64,000 bases of DNA from Floccularia luteovirens (Eukaryota; Basidiomycota; Agaricomycetes; Agaricales; Squamanitaceae). The notes beneath the pieces were generated by a model. The model was given only the letters and a program-made list of their open reading frames with translations. It did no database searches and had not been told where the DNA came from. Where the stretch lies: NCBI GenBank assembly GCA_009739215.1, contig VSJF01000007.1:1736001-1800000 (forward strand). Reading direction: 5' to 3'. Shown in pieces: positions 59,076-64,000 of this stretch. Numbering within the stretch: position 1 is the first letter of the stretch; every line of letters starts with the position of its first letter. Position numbers and translations under genes: made by a program.

Positions 59076-59576
59076 ATAAGAGCTTGAAGCCTTAGGGTTT
59101 TGGCGCAACAGATGATTTATTTTCTTGAGTACGACTTTTTCGTTTTTCTTTGAGTTTGATAATTGTGGACTTGGTTATATCCTACGAGCTTATAATGTAT
59201 GTGTCCTGTTGATTTGGGGAATTTCGTTACCCCGCTTCTTTTAGCAGTTGAACAGTATCAGGATTAGAACAACAGTTGCACAGACCCATGCATATACAAT
59301 CTGATACGACGTCACAACAACGCGAGCTTAAAGAAGTAAATCGGTCACAACCATCTTTTTTTCGAGCGTTTGTCCAGGTGTTGGTGGACACTTCTCATTA
59401 CACTGGAGTTGTATTAAATCCACACTCACTCCCAGGAAAATGCATGAGTTGTTCTCCAGTACAAGCGAACCTTTGTACGCCGACGTGTATAAGAACTTGT
59501 AAAATCTTTCCCTTCGAACGAGGTCATCTAATTTTTGTAATAACCTAAAAGAAGGACAACAGGAGTGAATAATACT

Positions 59577-60216
59577 CTAATGTAAATCATATCCAATTAC
59601 GCTCCGTCGCCCAATCATCTCACCAATCTAAATTGTGGATGGATTCATTAGACATGCAATTCAATATTCATAAAAGTTGAAAACATACCTTAAAGATTCC
59701 GTATGCTTGGACAGCATATACCCCGATTCTTCCAGCCTCCCCACTGTTCACCAGTTGCCGTATCCCAGCTACATTCGTTTGTGCCCATAGTGACGCATAA
59801 GCGGAACGAATAGCAGAAAGTGATGGTGGTTGCAGCCCCTCTGCTACATAAACCTGCTTGATCAACTCTCGTGCCACAGCAAGGTTGTATGTAATTGGTT
59901 GCTTATATGCTGAATAAATTATCAAGAGTTAGTTTCAAATTTTGGTGAACAGTGCATAACCAAGGTAAAAAATTCATCAAAATAACGCATGCGATTCGAA
60001 GTAAGAGCATAGTCAGAATTAAAGAAACTCACAACCAAGCATTCGGCCAACCCTCTGACCGACTGGTTCCATGAACCTTTTTGTCGACTCCCACAACTTG
60101 CCAGCATTTTCTTGTGCACTTTTTCGTGCAGACTCAGCATTGGTAGACGCAAACCGTACGCGTGGTTGAGGCCTCAGAGCTTGACGGAATAAAGATGAGG
60201 AAAGTACTGGCCGCAT
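59577..60216 (-). CDS. ATP20: Mitochondrial F1Fo-ATP synthase subunit g
   Basis: Three exons on the minus strand. The first (MRPVLSSSLFRQALRPQPRV … GQRVGRMLG) is a mitochondrial leader plus the helix AQENAGKLWESTKRFMEPVG. The second begins YKQPITYNLAVARELIKQVY and ends GEAGRIGVYAVQAYGIFK. The third gives IGEMIGRRSVIGYDLH, with stop at 59577. The GIF(K/C)IGE(M/I)IGRR…GY end is the subunit g signature, including the GxxxG-type membrane helix (GEAGRIG) used in dimerising ATP synthase and shaping cristae. The first intron (about 120 nt) is longer than usual here. Confidence 0.85.
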
Positions 60217-60862
60217 TTTTCGTTGGATTTTTGAAAGGAGAGTTGTTGGTACTTGTCGGGTAGTCTGGTTGGTAGTGGAAAGTTCTTTGTGACAGGGCGT
60301 GAGAAATTGTTATCCAGCCGGATTCATCCGTTGTGTTTTATCCAATTTTATATTTTCCGTTTTTTTAATCTTATCTTTGCGCTGTTCGTTTCTCATAAAA
60401 CGTTTAGAATGTACGTGTGTAGTCACAGGAAATGGTTTCCATATCTAATAATACTTGGCATGACTGGAGATACTGAAAAAAGTATATACAGATACAAGGG
60501 GCTTGCATCCAATTACACCACAAGGGACTGGACGACTTTATAATCAAGAACAAATATAGGCCGAACTATTGCTTTGCAGTTCAGGCCGATAGTTAAGTTA
60601 ACACATATGGACATCTAACCACGGGAAATAAAAACAAGAAATGGAGACAGATATACAAATACATACAAGGTACAGGTGAATATGTCGCCTGTGTGGTATC
60701 CCAAGAAAGGACGAGTGGTGGTGGGGACGTGTTAGCGCAGCTAATATACATGTTTCGCAGGACAAGAAAGATGAGAAAAAGGTTCGCATTGTTCAGGCAG
60801 AGAGGCCAGTAAGACAGATATTGACAAAATTGGATGGTGTTGCGCAGTTTCGCAAAAAGCGT

Positions 60863-62340
60863 TCAGTATTGCGTCCCAATAGACGTCATGAAAGCAGCGA
60901 AATCGAGGTCGAGTTCGGCCAGTTGTGTTGATTTGCCATTCGCTAGCATAGATTCCAAATCAGAATTCATGGCTGCTAGGTGTGGCTCCTGCATTCCCAT
61001 ATCCTGGGCGCTAGCAGGTTGGTACATGGAGAATTGTGTTGAATAGTCATCAAAAGACTTTCCAAAGTTGTTATCGAATCCGTCGAACATGAAGGACGGT
61101 GTGGAGGGTGCGCTGGTGATGGGGCTGCTCATGTAATCGCTACCACCGGTGTATACCGGGGTTGTGCATTGACTCCAGTTCTCCAGGAAGGATGTGTCAA
61201 CGCTAAGGGGCGGATAGGCAACATGCTGATTCTCGAATGGGTTAACATCTGCCATTGGAATATTGTTGCCTCCGCTCAAAGGATCCAAGTCAAACACCGG
61301 GCTTGACGATGAGATGTTGTCAAACGAGAAAGAGCTGAAATCCTATACAAAATATCTCAGTAAATGTTATATTTCTTAGTATGTGGGAATAATTTTACCA
61401 TCGTGGGCGTCGATTCCTGCTTGAGAGTCATCGGCATCTCCATGTCAAGGATGTGCATATTGCATTGTGGCGCCGCATTGCGCAAAGGATCTGGAGAAGA
61501 GCTTCTAGTGGTCCTCGTAGCCAGTTTATTTGTCTTGACAGTGGGGGATGATGGAAGGAACGACTGGTCAGGAAGGGGTACGGAGGAAGATCGGCGGAAT
61601 GCCCGGGCCGTGATAGGCGCCTCAAATCGGGTGACAATTTGGGGAACATGGTGCTTGTCGAATTCCTGAATTGCAGCATCGAGCTCGTGGCCTTTCTTCC
61701 CTTCAATCAATAATTCCGCAATCTTTGCGCACCTCTTTAGATCTTTCGGTTCGACCTCTCTAAACTTCCGCTTCTCTGTCGTCCCTCCTTTGGCTTTAGT
61801 CTGTAACGGTCTGAATGCATACTGTGGGAATTTGCGCTTGTGCTCATCAAGAGCAGCTTTGGCTTTATCGTGCCATACTTTGCGCTCCTCCTCTGGCAAA
61901 TTTTGCCAGGTTAGTCCAATGATCTTTGATAGAGTTGAATGGTTAGTCTCGACTTCAGTCGAGACGTGCTGGCTTTTAATGAAAGACGATCTGAAAAGAA
62001 TGAAGGCATTGGGCGGCCTTGGGATATGGTTTTCCGGCTTTTTCTTAGAGTGGGTTTGCCGGCGGGTGGGTAGGCAATCCTCGTTGGGAGGGGGGAAAAG
62101 AATAAATTCTGTTGTAGGGGCATCTACCAAGGGAGGAGGAGAATCTGAGAAGGTGATCGGTGTGACATTTGTTGCGAAGGCTATCTCAGTTGGAGTTGTG
62201 GGTCCTTCAGTTGGGACCGACCACACGAATTGGCTACCTGAAGACGCTCGGATGTCAGATTTGTCCCACCATGAGGTGTTTGATCGTATCTCACCTTCCG
62301 ATTGGGTACGTTTGAGAGGTCTTGACCTGTCTGCAGGCAT
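60863..62340 (-). CDS. HMG-box transcription factor (MATA_HMG type)
   Basis: Two exons, 62340-61399 and 61342-60863; 473 residues. The frame is open further upstream, but MPADRSRPLKRTQSEGEI at 62340 is the first Met with a regulator-like N-terminus. The HMG box runs from IPRPPNAFILFRSSFI through NHSTLSKIIGLTWQNLPEEE and RKVWHDKAKAALDEHKRKFP to QYAFRP; the RPPNAFILFR start is the fungal sequence-specific type. A Ser/Pro region and an acidic Asp/Ser C-terminus (ELDLDFAAFM), possibly activating, follow. Related basidiomycete proteins (for example Prf1/Pcc1-like) act in mating and development; orthology is not proven. The second exon is needed: without it the frame ends in intron sequence. Confidence 0.85.
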
Positions 62341-62876
62341 GGTAGATGTATTATACGGTGTGATATCGCAGTAAGGATGTGATCTGAGGCGAAACGAGGA
62401 GAGCACGCACAGAGGAGATGGACAAAATGGCGGGGGAAAGAGGGAGTAGAAGAAGGGCGAGTAAGTAAGGGAAACGGCTGATATAAAACACGAGGCTTGG
62501 CTTAGAACCGAAATAGGTAAAGATATACTGGTGCCTGCAGTCCTGCCCACATCTTCCAAATCATCGGGTGGAGATCTCTCAGGACACTCCCTATCAGGTA
62601 ATATCGGTCCAACACTCTGTTTCCTCGCAAAACTGCTCTCAAGGGTCCCCAGCCCAGCCCTGAAAGGTCCATTCGTTCGTGGGCTTTCTTTCTTTTTCAA
62701 GTGTAGCTCAGTGATTTTCTGTTCTCTCTCCGGTCTGCCCACATCTTATAAATGACTCGAGAATGGATCTGTGCACACACAAAATATATTAAAAATAAAG
62801 CTCTAATTAATGCAAGATCATATACAATTTATTTCCCAGCGCAAATTAATACCGGCACATTCTATTATGGCACCAG

Positions 62877-63120
62877 TCAACCAGCAATCAGTCCATCAAG
62901 CCCCGCCACTAACCAAGCATAAGGCCACCAGGCAAGCGCTTGTTTGAATCCTTTATTCTCAACCAGTGACATTGCCATGCCTTGTGACCATGTTATGTTA
63001 TCGGACCGTCTTATAGTGATATCAGTATGGGAAACGATCAGCACTTCGAAGTTTGTAGGCCACCTATAACAGTAATATATCAGAAATATCCACTATTCCC
63101 TCACTTACTTACTCTATCAT
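62877..63120 (-). CDS. Possible very small gene or 3' exon remnant
   Basis: An 8-nt first exon (63120-63113, ATGATAGA) followed by a GTAAGT…TATAG intron and 63063-62877 would encode 64 residues: MIEWPTNFEVLIVSHTDITI … ALAWWPYAWLVAGLDGLIAG. The Trp-rich, partly hydrophobic end looks protein-like, and the intron has good ends. It could be a tiny protein, or the last exon of a broken gene. No family is recognised. Confidence 0.3.
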
Positions 63121-64000
63121 GATGGTTCATGAGACCGCTTTACTAAAAACTACAATGGCGTCAGTGTGCAAACTTGTACATTTGTTCCCACTCAGTCCGT
63201 TTCCCCGGATAGGGTCCCGATTTATATCTCCATTAGTTCGTTAAGCGGCGGAGAGCAGACACGACTCTGCCTTGCGTATTTCAGTCCCCAGAGGTACTCT
63301 GTTCTTTAAGGCAAAAATATATCGACAGAAACAAGCTAGGAATATTGACAAATACTATGCCATTCGCTGCGTTTTAATTTTTTTTTGTGATGGCATGTTA
63401 CTTACTACATTGTTGTTGCCCTACGACTCGATCACGATTGCAAATTGCAAATAATTTATCGCGATAAAATCGCTGAATTTGAATTAAAATTACTCGCCGA
63501 TCCACTTTCCATCTCATTGCAACGTTACTGAAATGTCCTTTTCATGAATTCGCTCAGTTACATCGAAGAAAACCGTTAACGTCCTCAGCCTGATCCTTTT
63601 ATCACCCCGCCGGCCGGACTTCACTCCTGCCCGAGCCACGCCGCCGCAGTAACACGTTATCTCTAATATAGTTCGCAACAATGTGGGGGTGCAATCAGAA
63701 ACAGAAAGTACCATGAAAATTCTTAACCGATTTAAAACGAAAAGAAGTTCTCTATAGGTGCCACTAAGCAGCATGCACCTCCCTTCCCCTCGGATTCCAC
63801 AATGACCGCTCTGATGGACTCAATCTTTCTTACACCTGTATTTTTTAATTAATCTTTGAGCTTACAAATCACGATTGAAAGTATCCTTTTTTTACCAGAC
63901 CGATGGAGGGCCCTAGTCTCCCTGGGCGCTGATTTCCGTTTGTCACTCGCACCAGAAAACCCCAAGATGGGGAGAATACGGGACGGCCGGCCGACGGGTG
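63121..64000. other. Terminal stretch, nothing recognised
   Basis: About 880 bp without a recognisable gene, RNA or repeat. The last bases are GC-rich (GGACGGCCGGCCGACGGG). Confidence 0.4.

Noticed and set aside
61790..62374. 194-residue plus-strand frame
   Set aside because: Antisense to the HMG-box exon, with no motif of its own.
1..64000. CRISPR arrays, bacterial operons, Shine-Dalgarno sites
   Set aside because: No regularly spaced repeats; introns throughout show a nuclear eukaryotic genome.

Overview
This is a fungal window, most likely from an agaricomycete basidiomycete. The evidence is many introns of about 45-60 nt with GT..AG ends, a DUF6534 seven-helix protein, an HMG-box regulator and SDHC of basidiomycete type, a fungal aquaporin family and Crinkler-like genes. 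The species cannot be named from sequence alone. No tRNA, rRNA or CRISPR array was seen.

Layout. 1-8.7 kb is a transposon graveyard. A decayed Ty3/gypsy chromovirus (gag tail, protease, RT, RNase H, integrase, chromodomain) is followed by a second gag remnant. Solo LTRs of two families, each flanked by a 5-bp target duplication, a MITE-like element and another insertion have landed in it. 9.0-13.4 kb holds a head-to-head pair of Crinkler-like genes (ubiquitin-like header plus P-loop NTPase): a decayed copy on the minus strand and an open one on the plus strand. 14-25.6 kb is a housekeeping and regulatory block: a RING protein with SUMO-interacting motifs, a secreted carboxylesterase, the proteasome chaperone gankyrin/Nas6, TFIIH subunit Tfb2 and a Gti1/Pac2 (WOPR) regulator. 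25.6-31.8 kb has no recognisable intact gene.

31.8-38.7 kb carries an HSBP1-like coiled-coil protein, two unclassified proteins and a DUF6534 membrane protein. 39.3-46.4 kb is a tandem array with two apparently intact aquaporin genes, one truncated copy and a later solo LTR in one unit. 47-48.4 kb is a frameshifted GH17 glucanase pseudogene, followed by a gene-free stretch with three strong hairpins near 49.4 kb.

50.5-62.3 kb is dense again: a large low-complexity nuclear-type protein, a class III aminotransferase, SDHC (complex II), a second Crinkler-like gene ending in a putative nuclease-like domain, a decayed third header, ATP synthase subunit g and an HMG-box transcription factor. The last 1.6 kb holds at most one very small predicted gene.

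The cellular genes cover respiration (SDHC, ATP synthase g), ubiquitin/proteasome/SUMO control (gankyrin, RING protein), transcription and repair (Tfb2, WOPR, HMG, HSBP1) and membrane transport. The accessory material (Crinklers, aquaporin array, GH17 relics, transposons) shows duplication followed by C-to-T type decay.
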